From JBOGUF01 sp050696075 (GTDB taxonomy: Bacteria > Chloroflexota > Chloroflexia > Thermomicrobiales > UBA6265): a stretch of 64,000 nucleotides of DNA. The position numbers and the translations under genes were made by a program. Positions 42,070 to 51,094 of this stretch are shown here, one piece after another; the first letter of the stretch is position 1; every line of letters starts with the position of its first letter. Below the pieces are notes generated by a model. The model worked only from the letters and a program-made list of their open reading frames with translations, made no database searches and was not told where the DNA came from. The stretch lies in contig JBOGUF010000025.1 in NCBI GenBank assembly GCA_050696075.1, positions 4,272 through 68,271 on the forward strand. The letters run 5' to 3'.

Positions 42070-44925
42070 TCAATCCTCCAACGATTTCGCGACGGGCAAC
42101 ACAACGTGAAAAGTGGAGCCTTGGCCGAGCGTACTGTCGGCCCAAACTCGGCCGTCGTGCAGCTCCACGATTTGGCGAGCGATCGGCAAGCCGAGGCCGA
42201 TGCCCTTGATGAATCGGCTCGCCCCCGCTTCGACGCGAGCATAACGGTCGAAGATCCGTTCGAGGTCGCCCGTCGGTATCCCTACGCCTTGATCCATGAT
42301 GGTGAGATGGATCGAGTGTCGATCGGCCCGCGAGGCGACGGTGACGACTCCGCCGTGGGGAGAGTACTTGATCGCGTTGGCGATGAGGTTCGTGACGACC
42401 TGAACCAGCTTGTCGCGATCGCCCGACAGCGTCGGGACTGAATCCGCGAGTTCGAGCCGTATCTCGTGGCGACCCGACACGGCGCGGAACTGCTGCGCGA
42501 CCTGGCGGATGACCGCGTTGATGTCCACGTTCGAGTGCAGGAGTTGGATCCGGCCTGACTGCATGCGGTCGAGGTCGAGCAGTTGGTCGATGAGCCGCCC
42601 AAGCCGTTGGGCGTCGGCATTGATGTCGTTCGCGAATTCCTTCACATCGGCGACCGAGAGCTCCTCGTCGCGGATCAACTCGCTGAAGCCAAGGATGCCG
42701 GTCAACGGCGTCCGGAACTCGTGACTCACGAGGGAGACGAAGTCGCTCTTTGCCTGATTGAGCTGTTCGAGTTGTTCGTTCGCTTCCTGGAGCGCGGCGG
42801 CGGCATGGCGGCGCGCGGTGACGTCCTGCACTTGTCCGATGACCTGAGCCGGGCGACCCTCCGCGTCATGCAGCACGGAGACACTCAGTAAGCCCCACAC
42901 GACATGCCCATCCTGGTGTCGGAATCGGCGTTCCCGCTGGTAGGAGTGCTGCTCGCCGGAAAAGAGCTGATTCGACTCGCGCCGCGCTTCGTCGAGGTCG
43001 TCGGGGTGGAGGATGGCATGAAATGAGCTGGCGAGGAGCTCGTCTTTGGTATATCCCAGCAGGCGACAGAGCGACGCGTTAACCCAGGAGAAGTGACCAT
43101 CGCGGTCGGTCAAGGCCATGCCCGCCAGCGCGTGTTCGAACGCATTGCGAAACCGTTGTTCGCTCTCTCGGAGGGCGGCCTCGGCGCGCCGTCGCTCGGT
43201 GATGTCCCGCGTGTTCGAGACGAAGCCGCGAACCGAAGGGTCGTCGATCAGATTGGTGGCAACCGATTCCATCCACCGCCACGATCCGTCCCTATGGCGG
43301 AGGCGAAATTGGGTCATGATCGGCTTGCCCGGATTGGCACGCATCTTTGCGAATGCTTGCTCGATGGCAGGAAGATCGTCCGGATGCGTGATCGCCGCCT
43401 GCGACTTCGGCAGCATTTCCCGCGCGGTGTATCCAAGGATGCGCTCAACTGAAGGGCTGATGTAGGTGCGATTGGTGTGGTGGTCGAAGATCGAAATGAT
43501 ATCCGACGACTGCTGGACCAGCGACTGAAAGCGTTCCCCCGTGCGGCGCATCTCGAGCGATGCGCGATGGCGCTCGTCTTCGTGGCGAGCGTGACTGATG
43601 GCAACCGCGAGGTAGCCGCCGACATCGGAGAGCGTCGAGATCTCGTGTGCGGTCCAATGGTGGGGTTCCCCGGCGTCGAGTCCCAACATCGCCACGTCTT
43701 CGTCGCCAATGCGCAGCATCACGTCGAGAAATGCCCGCGCGCCGCCAGCGATGATGCGATCGGCCGCCGGCGCTACCCTTTCGTCGCGTTGCACGTCGTC
43801 GACGGCGACATAGCCAGACCGCAACGCCTGAACAAATTCAGGAACGGCCGCCAAGTCGCGCTGGTGACCCACGAGCGATCGCATCCCCGGCGGCTGGAAT
43901 GATCGAATCACGTTCAGCTGCCGGTGGCTGTCGATCGGACCATAGATGACGCGGTAATGCGGAAAATGCTCGGCGAGTTGCCGCACGGCGTGGTCAATAA
44001 TCTGATCCACCGACATGCCGGCCGAGATCGCGGTGGCGATGCTGTTCAGGATCATTAGCCGAATCTGGCGCTCGCGCGATTCGGACTCCGCGCGCAACCG
44101 TTCTGTAACGTCGACGAAGGAGACAACGACCGCATGTGGAGTCGTTGCGCCAGGTTCGATGAGGGGGCGAGCGTTCGTCGAGACCCAGATCGACGTGCCG
44201 TCAGGACGATCGAGACTGATGAGAACATTTGATTGCGGTTTGCCGGTGCGCAACGTGAGTAAACCTGGTGGCGTCGCATCCTCCAATTCGTTCCCGTCGT
44301 CGTCCACGACGACATGGCGAATCGGGAGCGAAACCTCTCCGACGAGCTGGTCCGCTGGAACGCCGAGCAACTCCTCGGCGCTGCGGTTGACGGCGCCGAT
44401 GCGACCATCCGCGAGCCGCAAGATGAGCCCTTCGGCCGTGGCATCGACGATCGTGCGGTGACGTTCGTCGCTCTCCTGTAAGGTGGTAGCCTGATCTTGC
44501 AAGTCGAGCATGGAGTTCAGAATGCGCGCCACGCGCGAAAGCGCTTTGGTGGCGTGCGGTGGAAACGCGCCATCGGACGGATCAGCAACGCCGACGACCG
44601 CCCGGCGCGCGCCGTTCGCATCAGTCAGCGCGATCGCGATGCTCGCGCCGACGGGAGCAGCATGCTCTGCCAAGATAACGGCGCCGTTTGGCGCGAAAGT
44701 GACGCCGGTTCGTGCGTCGTACGCTACTTCGACCAGCCATTCCGATTCGGGTGCCGGTCGCGCAAAATAGGCGCTACTGGCGCCGGTTTCTGTCGCCGCA
44801 ATTGGCAAAATCGCGGCAATCAACTCATCAGACGAGGCGAATGGAACAGCATCGTCGGCATTGGCGGCCAGGACGGTCGTGACGTGCTGGTTGCTCGCTC
44901 GCGAGTTGCTTTGAGGCACGCTCAT
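42070..44925 (-). CDS. Multi-sensor (PAS/GAF) histidine kinase, cytoplasmic
   Basis: 951 residues without a transmembrane helix. In order: a GAF-like segment (30-140), a PAS domain (155-275, DATAEGLILRLADGRIGAVN), a GAF domain (295-455), two further PAS/PAC domains (about 475-600 and 605-725; SDIISIFDHHTNRTYISPS, AGMALTDRDGHFSWVNASLC), HisKA with His735 in SHEFRTPLTG, and HATPase_c (NLIANAIKYSP, DQGVGIP, GIGLGLPIA). It probably senses small cytoplasmic signals or redox. It diverges from an OmpR-type regulator and is followed by a CheY-like regulator, so it may feed both. Confidence 0.92.
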   Translation of the reverse strand: MSVPQSNSRASNQHVTTVLAANADDAVPFASSDELIAAILPIAATETGASSAYFARPAPESEWLVEVAYDARTGVTFAPNGAVILAEHAAPVGASIAIALTDANGARRAVVGVADPSDGAFPPHATKALSRVARILNSMLDLQDQATTLQESDERHRTIVDATAEGLILRLADGRIGAVNRSAEELLGVPADQLVGEVSLPIRHVVVDDDGNELEDATPPGLLTLRTGKPQSNVLISLDRPDGTSIWVSTNARPLIEPGATTPHAVVVSFVDVTERLRAESESRERQIRLMILNSIATAISAGMSVDQIIDHAVRQLAEHFPHYRVIYGPIDSHRQLNVIRSFQPPGMRSLVGHQRDLAAVPEFVQALRSGYVAVDDVQRDERVAPAADRIIAGGARAFLDVMLRIGDEDVAMLGLDAGEPHHWTAHEISTLSDVGGYLAVAISHARHEDERHRASLEMRRTGERFQSLVQQSSDIISIFDHHTNRTYISPSVERILGYTAREMLPKSQAAITHPDDLPAIEQAFAKMRANPGKPIMTQFRLRHRDGSWRWMESVATNLIDDPSVRGFVSNTRDITERRRAEAALRESEQRFRNAFEHALAGMALTDRDGHFSWVNASLCRLLGYTKDELLASSFHAILHPDDLDEARRESNQLFSGEQHSYQRERRFRHQDGHVVWGLLSVSVLHDAEGRPAQVIGQVQDVTARRHAAAALQEANEQLEQLNQAKSDFVSLVSHEFRTPLTGILGFSELIRDEELSVADVKEFANDINADAQRLGRLIDQLLDLDRMQSGRIQLLHSNVDINAVIRQVAQQFRAVSGRHEIRLELADSVPTLSGDRDKLVQVVTNLIANAIKYSPHGGVVTVASRADRHSIHLTIMDQGVGIPTGDLERIFDRYARVEAGASRFIKGIGLGLPIARQIVELHDGRVWADSTLGQGSTFHVVLPVAKSLED

Positions 44926-45045
44926 TGGTTGACCGAATCGTTTGGGTCGGCTGAAGATGAATGTCGTCGAACCGATCGGCACAGTATTGGTCCGACTTCG
45001 GGGTATGATAGCCCACACGCGGTCATGTGCTTGGGGGTCTCGACG

Positions 45046-45852
45046 ATGGGCCAGCCGGGTTCAAGGGACACGGAGCTCGATCGGCGTCCGCGGGCGCTTG
45101 TCGTCGAGGACACGCCGAATATCGCGAAGCTTGTGCAGCGGGGTCTCTTGCTGGCTGGAATCGACGCGGAGATCGCCTCGGACGGCCACGCGGCGCTAGC
45201 CGCCTTTCGCGACAACCCGCCGGAACTCGTCATCCTTGATCTCATGCTGCCGGGAGTCGACGGCATAGAGATCTGTCGCCGGATCCGGGCGGCGGATCGC
45301 GCGGACGGGCGTCACCCCACGCTGATTTTGATGTTGACCGCGCGCGGCACCGTTGCGGACCGCATCAGCGGGCTCGATGCGGGCGCCGACGACTATCTTG
45401 TCAAGCCGTTCTCGATCGATGAGTTTCTGGCCCGAGTTCGGGCTTTGCTCCGCCGCGCGGGCGCGGGGTTGACGGAGAGTCCGTCCGCTCAGATTTTGTC
45501 CTTCGACGATCTATCGGTCGATCTCGGCAGCCGGATGACGCGCCGCGGCGAACGGATCATCGACCTGACCGCCCGCGAGTTCGACCTGCTAACGTTCTTT
45601 CTGCGGCACCCACATCAGGTGCTACACCGTGAACAGATTCGAGACCGAGTCTGGGGCGCGGACTTCTTCGGGGAATCGAATGTGATTGCGGTGACGATCG
45701 GGACCTTGCGCCAAGCATTGGAACAAGATGGCGAACCGCGGTTGCTGCAAACGGTTCGTGGTGTGGGTTACGTGTTGCGGCGTCCGCGGCGACTAGAACC
45801 GACAGGAGCTAACGCCGGACGTCGACTTGGGACATTGCCGAGTGACCGTTAA
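45046..45852 (+). CDS. OmpR/PhoB-family response regulator
   Basis: 268 residues. The receiver domain has VVEDTPNIAKLVQRGLL, the phosphoacceptor Asp in LVILDLMLPGVDG, LMLTARGTVADRI and Lys in DDYLVKPFSIDEF; the winged helix has LTAREFDLLTFFLRHPHQVL and VIAVTIGTLRQALEQ, ending VRGVGYVLRRP. ATG at 45046 has GGGGGT about 8 bases upstream; an ATG at 45025 is possible. It shares a 120-base divergent promoter region with the multi-PAS kinase. TATGAT at 45004-45009 could be its -10 box. Confidence 0.92.
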   Translation: MGQPGSRDTELDRRPRALVVEDTPNIAKLVQRGLLLAGIDAEIASDGHAALAAFRDNPPELVILDLMLPGVDGIEICRRIRAADRADGRHPTLILMLTARGTVADRISGLDAGADDYLVKPFSIDEFLARVRALLRRAGAGLTESPSAQILSFDDLSVDLGSRMTRRGERIIDLTAREFDLLTFFLRHPHQVLHREQIRDRVWGADFFGESNVIAVTIGTLRQALEQDGEPRLLQTVRGVGYVLRRPRRLEPTGANAGRRLGTLPSDR

Positions 45853-46324
45853 TGGGACTGATGCGCTGCCGATAGTGGGGCGGGACGATCATCACTGCTT
45901 CGGCTGTGGTCGCCTCAACCCGCACGGCCTCCGCCTTCAGTTCTTTCGCGACGAGCGCGGAGTATGGGCACCGTTCACCCCGGATCAGCGGCACGAGGGC
46001 TACACTGGCATCGTCCACGGCGGCATCATCTCAACCGTGCTGGATGAGGTGATGGCGTGGGCGCTCTATGCCGAGGCGATCTGGGCCGTGACCGCGAGAA
46101 TCTCCGTCGCTTTTCGCAAGCCGGTAGAGGTGGGCGTGCCAACTCGTGCTGTTGGCTGGATCGAGGCCGACCGCGGGAGGGGGTTGGACGTCGTGTCCGA
46201 ACTCCGGCGGGATGCGGATGGTCTGGTATTGGCAACGGCCACGGCGTCATTCATCCGGGTGCCGCGCGAGCAGGCGGCGGCGTGGCAAGGCCGCTATCTG
46301 CAACTCCAGCCCGAGACTCTGTAG
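45842..46324 (+). CDS. PaaI-like hotdog-fold thioesterase
   Basis: 160 residues. FGCGRLNPHGLRL, then GYTGIVHGGIISTVLDEVMAW with the catalytic-type Asp/Glu helix, and ARISVAFRKPVEVG are characteristic of the 4HBT/PaaI group acting on acyl-CoA thioesters. The GTG at 45842 overlaps the end of the response regulator; a TTG at 45827 is possible. The substrate is unknown. Its 3' side borders a transposase remnant. Confidence 0.85.
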   Translation: MTVNGTDALPIVGRDDHHCFGCGRLNPHGLRLQFFRDERGVWAPFTPDQRHEGYTGIVHGGIISTVLDEVMAWALYAEAIWAVTARISVAFRKPVEVGVPTRAVGWIEADRGRGLDVVSELRRDADGLVLATATASFIRVPREQAAAWQGRYLQLQPETL

Positions 46325-46336
46325 AGCGTTCGACTG

Positions 46337-46548
46337 GCTAAGCCGAGGTCGTCCAGCGCGGCATCGTGGCTGAGATCTCGGGGGCCACGATCTGGCGGTG
46401 GCTGTCCGAGGACGTCAGCAGACCCTGGACGTTCACCGAGCCAAGGTCGTCGGCCGCCGCGAGGACAAGACCGGCACCGCTCCCTTCGGCCGCCTGGTCC
46501 ACCAGGTCATGAGCCAGTAGCCCTATGCCTCAGCCAAGAGCCGACGGC
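46337..46548 (+). pseudogene. IS630-type transposase remnant
   Basis: Two pieces in different frames resemble IS630-family transposases: AEVVQRGIVAEISGATIWRW followed by LSEDVSRPW (46342-46440), and LDVHRAKVVGRREDKTGTAP, FGRLVHQVMSQ then a TAG then PYASAK (46430-46548), the family having 'GxxPFxxLVxQVMxxEPYASA' there. The DDE catalytic core is absent and the reading frame is broken by a frameshift/deletion and a nonsense codon. The remnant overlaps the last bases of the methyltransferase gene. No terminal inverted repeats were found. Confidence 0.6.
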
Positions 46549-47224
46549 GGGCGACGAAGACGTATTCCCGGCTGTCGTCGGCGAACGGCTCGCGGGCGAA
46601 GCCGGCGTAGAGCGCCTCCAGCTCAAGACCGGCGATGTCGAGGAGCCCGAGCCACTCGTTCTTCGTTGCCCACCAGAGGGAGCTCGTCGCGCCGTCGTCG
46701 CGGATAATGTCGATCCGGTTGTCGCCCACTGAGTACCTGATCGTGTGGGGTGTAGGCTCCTCCTGGTGCTCGCCGTCGAGGCGTGCGGCGATCCGGTGGT
46801 CGAAGGCAAAGGCGTTCCAGGCGAACTGCCCTTCCCGCCGGAGCGAAGCGGCGACGCGCTCGAAGGTGCGGCGGCGGTCGGCCCAGGTGGGTAGGTGCAG
46901 GAGCGCGCGGAACGGGCAGTAGATCAGCGCCGCCGGCTCGTCGAGGGTGAAGTCGCCCATGTCGCACTCACGCAGGTCGAGCTCCACGCCCGCCTCGGCC
47001 GCACGGGCACGGGCTTGCGCGAGCATCGCCGGCGAAGAGTCGATGCCGATAACGCGCTGGCCGGTCGCCCGCGCGACCGGGATCGCCACCCGCCCGTTCC
47101 CGATCGCCAGCTCGACCAGCGGTCCGTCCGCCTGGCGTGCGAGTTCGACGTAGAAGGCGATGTCGGCCGTCATGTGAGCCGACCATTCCTCGTAGTGGTT
47201 CGCGAACGCCTCGTCCCAGCTCAT
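46523..47224 (-). CDS. Class I SAM-dependent methyltransferase
   Basis: 233 residues. Motif I is LVELAIGNGRVAIPVARATG, followed by VIGIDSSPAMLAQARARAAE (motif II acidic residue) and ECDMGDFTL, with post-motif region LIYCPFRALLHLPTWADR. This is a Methyltransf_25-type small-molecule methyltransferase of unknown substrate. The ATG at 47224 has GGAG 10 bases upstream; a longer frame to 47275 exists. The last residues are encoded opposite an IS630 remnant, so the C-terminus could have been altered by that insertion. Confidence 0.85.
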   Translation of the reverse strand: MSWDEAFANHYEEWSAHMTADIAFYVELARQADGPLVELAIGNGRVAIPVARATGQRVIGIDSSPAMLAQARARAAEAGVELDLRECDMGDFTLDEPAALIYCPFRALLHLPTWADRRRTFERVAASLRREGQFAWNAFAFDHRIAARLDGEHQEEPTPHTIRYSVGDNRIDIIRDDGATSSLWWATKNEWLGLLDIAGLELEALYAGFAREPFADDSREYVFVARRRLLAEA

Positions 47225-47432
47225 CGGCCCATACTCCCATGCTCCGGCCAAGTAGAGCCGATCAATGTCGCACAAAGGCTTGGCGGCATCAACGCTCGAC
47301 TGTGCGGCCGTGCCGCGCCTGATCCACTGTCAGACCCTGGAGATGAGGTTCAGCGGTTCAGCTGCAACCGCGTGGTTTGCGCAACGCCAAGTTCCGCCCA
47401 TCAATTCCTGATCGAACGTACGATCCAGCGCA

Positions 47433-48176
47433 CTAAGTGAGGTTGCTGCGCTCGTCCCTGGATCTCTCCGGCGGGTTCTGACGCGCCGCGATGGATGCGT
47501 GCCGGTGCGCGCTCTCGATCAGGAGATTGAGTGTGCGCAACACGTGCGGCATGCCGCGGTCGTCGAGGAGAAAGAGGGCGAGCGCGGCTTCCTCGTCGTT
47601 GAACTCGATGGCGATCTCCTCGTCCGGCTCGTCCGCCCGATTCGCGCCGTGGGCGGCAATCGCGGAAAGCCATAGGCGCGCCTGATCGTTCGCTGATTGC
47701 AAGAGCGTAAGGAGCTCGGATGCGGCCTCGCGTCGAACGTGATCGGGGTTGGACGACGGCGGAAGGGTATCGACCGAGTCCAGGTCGTCCGAGGCGGACG
47801 CTTCGCCCGAGAGGGCGCGATAGGTGGCGGGGGTCGTGGCGAGGATATAGGCCTCGTCGTCGGCAAGCGCGTGCGCGAGGATGCGAGGACCTGGCGTGCC
47901 GCGTTCGCTGGTTTGTTCAAGTATTGCCAGGTCGGCGTCGAACAATTCCTGTCCAGACCGGCCATCTTCCGCGTTGATGCTGAGTTGGTAGTGGTACACG
48001 AGAAAGGCCGCCGGACCGACGGATGAGTCGAGCTCGATGGTCCAGATGCCGGCGTTGGCGTCGCGTTTCAAGGCGCGGAGTTCGGTGGCCAGCGTGTTTG
48101 GATCGTCTTCGAGATCGAGCGCCTGGGCGAGAAACGCCGCGATACGCGGCAACTGGGTGTCAGGGCCGGTGTCCAC
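47433..48176 (-). CDS. Hypothetical protein, acidic, soluble
   Basis: 247 residues, no family recognised. The first half mixes helices and strands (RIAAFLAQALDLEDDP, IWTIELDSSVGPAAFLVYHYQLS), with a regularly spaced hydrophobic pattern; the second half is helical and acidic (EIAIEFNDEEAALALFLLDD). No signal peptide or membrane segment. GTG at 48176 follows AGGA by about 7 bases. The flanking genes (methyltransferase, divergent cdd) give no functional clue. Length and ribosome site support a real gene. Confidence 0.65.
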   Translation of the reverse strand: MDTGPDTQLPRIAAFLAQALDLEDDPNTLATELRALKRDANAGIWTIELDSSVGPAAFLVYHYQLSINAEDGRSGQELFDADLAILEQTSERGTPGPRILAHALADDEAYILATTPATYRALSGEASASDDLDSVDTLPPSSNPDHVRREAASELLTLLQSANDQARLWLSAIAAHGANRADEPDEEIAIEFNDEEAALALFLLDDRGMPHVLRTLNLLIESAHRHASIAARQNPPERSRDERSNLT

Positions 48177-48277
48177 GGTCGTTCCTAGCTCCTGTTGGGT
48201 ACGCGGTTTGCGCGTCAATGACGATGGACCTGATACGATCACCGAGCAAAGGATATCCGCGCCGTACAGGGGGCATC

Positions 48278-48718
48278 ATGGCAGAGCGAGCGTTTGGGCG
48301 CGAGGATGCGGAGCGGCTCCTGGCTGTCGCACGAGAGGCCGCGACGCGCGCCTATGTACCATATTCGGGGTTTCCGGTGGGCGCCGCGATTCTGACGCGC
48401 GACGGGTCGGTGATTGGCGGGTGCAACGTCGAGAACGCGAGTTACCCGCTGACCGTCTGTGCCGAGCGGGTGGCGGTCGGCAACGCCGTGGCGGCGGGTC
48501 ATCGGGACTTTGTGGCAATAGCCGTCACCGCGCCAAAGCTGGCGTCGGTCACGCCATGCGGCGGTTGCAGGCAAGTGCTGAACGAGTTTCAGCCCCGCAC
48601 CGGGCAATTGCTCGTCGTGCTTGACGGTGATGACGAACCGGAGATTGTGCCGTTGAGCGAACTGCTGCCACGAAGCTTCGGCCCGCGTGCGCTCGAAGAG
48701 ACAGGCGAGCCGGCCTAA
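48278..48718 (+). CDS. cdd: Cytidine deaminase
   Basis: 146 residues; homotetrameric-type CDA. Zinc ligands and catalytic Glu are in PLTVCAERVAVGNAV and TPCGGCRQVLNEF; the substrate motif is GGCNVENASYPL, preceded by YVPYSGFPVGAAI. It deaminates cytidine and deoxycytidine in pyrimidine salvage. ATG at 48278 has AGGGGG 4-5 bases upstream. Its stop overlaps the convergent bactofilin-like gene by 3-4 bases. Confidence 0.95.
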   Translation: MAERAFGREDAERLLAVAREAATRAYVPYSGFPVGAAILTRDGSVIGGCNVENASYPLTVCAERVAVGNAVAAGHRDFVAIAVTAPKLASVTPCGGCRQVLNEFQPRTGQLLVVLDGDDEPEIVPLSELLPRSFGPRALEETGEPA

Positions 48719-49896
48719 GCCAGCGTCGGCCGTCCGCGCCGGGAGAGGCCGAGGACGAGCGCGCCGAGGCCGAGGATCGCGGTCACAGCGCCGATGACCC
48801 AGCCCAGGTAGGGCACCGGGATGAGACGTAAGCCCCCTAAGGCGATGACGCCGATGGTCATGGCGAGCAGGTTATATCCCCGGCCGTGATCCCCCCACGA
48901 GCGCGGCAGCACGATGCGCCCCATGGCGAGCCCGACGAAGACCTGGCTGAGGTACAGCGCGGAGAGATAGAAGGCAACCCCGATCAAGGCGATTGGCAGG
49001 CCGATGAACGTAATCATCACCAGGACCAGCGCCACCGGGGAAAAGACCACCAGGATGGCGCCGAGTACGACCGTCCGTAGCGGAGTGGCGCGTAGCGCGT
49101 CGGCGACGGCGGCGGCAGAGCGCGGCATCACCATGACGATTACCGCGCCCGCGATCAGGGCACAGAGGAGGCGAAAGACGGCGCTGAGCACCCAGATATT
49201 GGCGTTATCCCAGGGCAACAAACTGGGTTCTCGGCGCTCGATCTCACCGGCAACGTCGGCGCGTTCGTCGATGATCGCATCATTGCGGCTGCGGTAGTCG
49301 AGGTCGCCGCCAATACGCGCCCGCGATTGGAGGCGGACCTGTTCCGCGGTGACGCGGACGTCGTCGCTAATCTCCGCGTTGATCCTGAGTTCGCCGGCGC
49401 TGCCGCGAACCTCGCCCCGGACCGGTCCCAGGATGGTGGTGTCGCCGCCGGTGACGACCACGTCGCCCGCGACCGAAGCGCCCGATTCGATCGTCAGCTC
49501 GCCGCCGAGCAGGACGACATCGCCGCCGATCTCCCCGGTGACGGTGACTTCGCCCCCCGCGATGCGAACCGATCGGCCGACGCTGCCCCCGATGGTCGCG
49601 GTTCCCGTCGCCAGACTCAGGCTGCCTTCGATCTCTCCCGTGAGGCTGAAGTCGGCGGCGGTTGCGACGACGTCGCCGGCCACGTTGCCGCGGACATCGA
49701 CCTCGGCGCCGAAGATGAAGAGGTCGTCGTCGATCGTCTCGTTGCTCGACACCGACGGGGCGTTGCCGGAGCGAAACTCGGCAGCCAGCGAAGAGGCGGG
49801 CAGGAGCACAAAGGTAGCAAGCGCAAGCAAGGCCGCGACCATGGTCGCGAAGAACCGCGGCGCTGGACGGTACGCCGGACGCAACGAGCCCCGCAT
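48715..49896 (-). CDS. Exported polymer-forming (bactofilin-like) protein with C-terminal membrane domain
   Basis: 393 residues. A signal peptide (MVAALLALATFVLLPASSLAA) precedes about 170 residues of short glycine/valine-rich beta repeats (GNVAGDVVATAADFSLTGEI, GGDVVLLGGELTIESGASV) typical of right-handed beta-helix bactofilin or DUF8173-type proteins. Four transmembrane helices follow (LLCALIAGAVIVMVMP, VVLGAILVVFSPVALVLVMI and two more). Bactofilins are normally cytoplasmic, so the export signal and membrane domain point to an envelope scaffold. GGAGGAG lies 7 bases before the ATG at 49896. Confidence 0.8.
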   Translation of the reverse strand: MRGSLRPAYRPAPRFFATMVAALLALATFVLLPASSLAAEFRSGNAPSVSSNETIDDDLFIFGAEVDVRGNVAGDVVATAADFSLTGEIEGSLSLATGTATIGGSVGRSVRIAGGEVTVTGEIGGDVVLLGGELTIESGASVAGDVVVTGGDTTILGPVRGEVRGSAGELRINAEISDDVRVTAEQVRLQSRARIGGDLDYRSRNDAIIDERADVAGEIERREPSLLPWDNANIWVLSAVFRLLCALIAGAVIVMVMPRSAAAVADALRATPLRTVVLGAILVVFSPVALVLVMITFIGLPIALIGVAFYLSALYLSQVFVGLAMGRIVLPRSWGDHGRGYNLLAMTIGVIALGGLRLIPVPYLGWVIGAVTAILGLGALVLGLSRRGRPTLA

Positions 49897-49966
49897 GCTC
49901 ACTCCTCCCCAGGCGATCGACGCGCGACGATCGCGGGGCGTATCGTATCAAAGCCGTGAGGCTAAT

Positions 49967-51094
49967 TCAGTCGGCCGCGGCGACGACCGCGTTACTCAGT
50001 TGGGCCCAGCGGGCTGGCACGAATGGCCAGTGGTGATAGGTGGTGCGGTTGCCAAAGACGGCGAGCGCAAGGTCGCGTTCCGGGTCCGCCCAGACCAGCG
50101 TGCCGGCCGCGCCGAAATGGCAGAAGGTGCGCGGTGACGTCAAGTCACCGGTCCAATGACGGATTTTCGTCCCCTTGACCTCCCAGCCGAGTCCCCAATA
50201 GGCGCGTGGCCAGCGCAACTTCAGACTGCCGACGCCGCCCGGGACACCGCGCGCCTGGTCCAACGTCATCGCGCGCATGCTGGTCTCGGACAAGAAGCGC
50301 GGTCCGTTGGGCAGGAATGATCCGGCGAATCGGGCCACGTCGCGGGCGGAGCCGAAAAGACCTCCCCACGGTAGGCCGAGGTTGCGCCAATAGGCGCTGT
50401 TGTACGCCTCCGTGTCGGTGCCAGGGCGCGCCGTATCGGCCACCCGCGCGATGCGGCCGTCGAGCGCCGGTCCGGGTCGGGCGACCAGATTGATGAGATT
50501 TGTCGGTTCGAAGATGCGATCCCAGGCCAGGTCCCACACATCGCGACCAGCGACGCTCCGCACCAAACGAGCGAGCATGCCGTACCCCGCGTTTGAATAG
50601 CGTAGTTCCGTGCCCGGCGCATTGAGGAGCGGCAAGCGGCCCATCGCGTCGATCAGGTCGTCCAGCGTCGGTTTCTTGGACATGCGGATCTGCTTAGGCG
50701 TGAGGTCCTCAGGGAGACCGGAGGTGTGGCACAACAGTTGGCGGATCGTGACTGCCGAACGGAAATGTCCGTCGCCGTCCGTATCGGTCGCGTCCAGGAA
50801 TGCAGGCACGTAAGGGCCGAGCGGATCGTCTAATCCGAGTTGTCCGTCGTCAACCAGGCAAAGAACCACGGCGGCGACCACGGGTTTCGTAACCGACGCC
50901 AGCGCAAACAAGGTCGACTCGTCGACGGGAAGGCCGGGTTGGCCCTCGCCGGCATACCATTCGGCGGCGAGCTCGCCGCGGCGCCAGACGGCCGCGGCGG
51001 CGCCGTCGACGCCTTCTGGACCGATCCAGTCGTCGATCTGGCGAAGCGCATTCTCGAATCTGGTAACCAGACCCGGTCTCGATGAAGCGGTCAT
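49967..51094 (-). CDS. Serine hydrolase of the beta-lactamase/PBP4* class C family
   Basis: 375 residues, no signal peptide, so cytoplasmic. The nucleophile motif is ASVTKPVVAA (SxxK), the second motif is RYSNAGYGMLARL (YxN), with QLLCHTSGLPED between them, as in class C beta-lactamase-like esterases. The third motif is less clear (HFGAAGT near the C-terminus, in the HxG position). These proteins include esterases and D-aminopeptidases; true beta-lactamase activity is unlikely without export. The start overlaps the CysQ-like gene stop as ATGA. Confidence 0.87.
   Translation of the reverse strand: MTASSRPGLVTRFENALRQIDDWIGPEGVDGAAAAVWRRGELAAEWYAGEGQPGLPVDESTLFALASVTKPVVAAVVLCLVDDGQLGLDDPLGPYVPAFLDATDTDGDGHFRSAVTIRQLLCHTSGLPEDLTPKQIRMSKKPTLDDLIDAMGRLPLLNAPGTELRYSNAGYGMLARLVRSVAGRDVWDLAWDRIFEPTNLINLVARPGPALDGRIARVADTARPGTDTEAYNSAYWRNLGLPWGGLFGSARDVARFAGSFLPNGPRFLSETSMRAMTLDQARGVPGGVGSLKLRWPRAYWGLGWEVKGTKIRHWTGDLTSPRTFCHFGAAGTLVWADPERDLALAVFGNRTTYHHWPFVPARWAQLSNAVVAAAD

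Noticed and set aside
47225..47432. Possible further transposon remnant between the methyltransferase and the hypothetical gene
   Set aside because: Six-frame reading gave no stretch similar to a transposase and no inverted repeats.
49967..51094. Antibiotic-resistance beta-lactamase
   Set aside because: No signal peptide and only the general SxxK/YxN esterase pattern; a cytoplasmic hydrolase is more likely.
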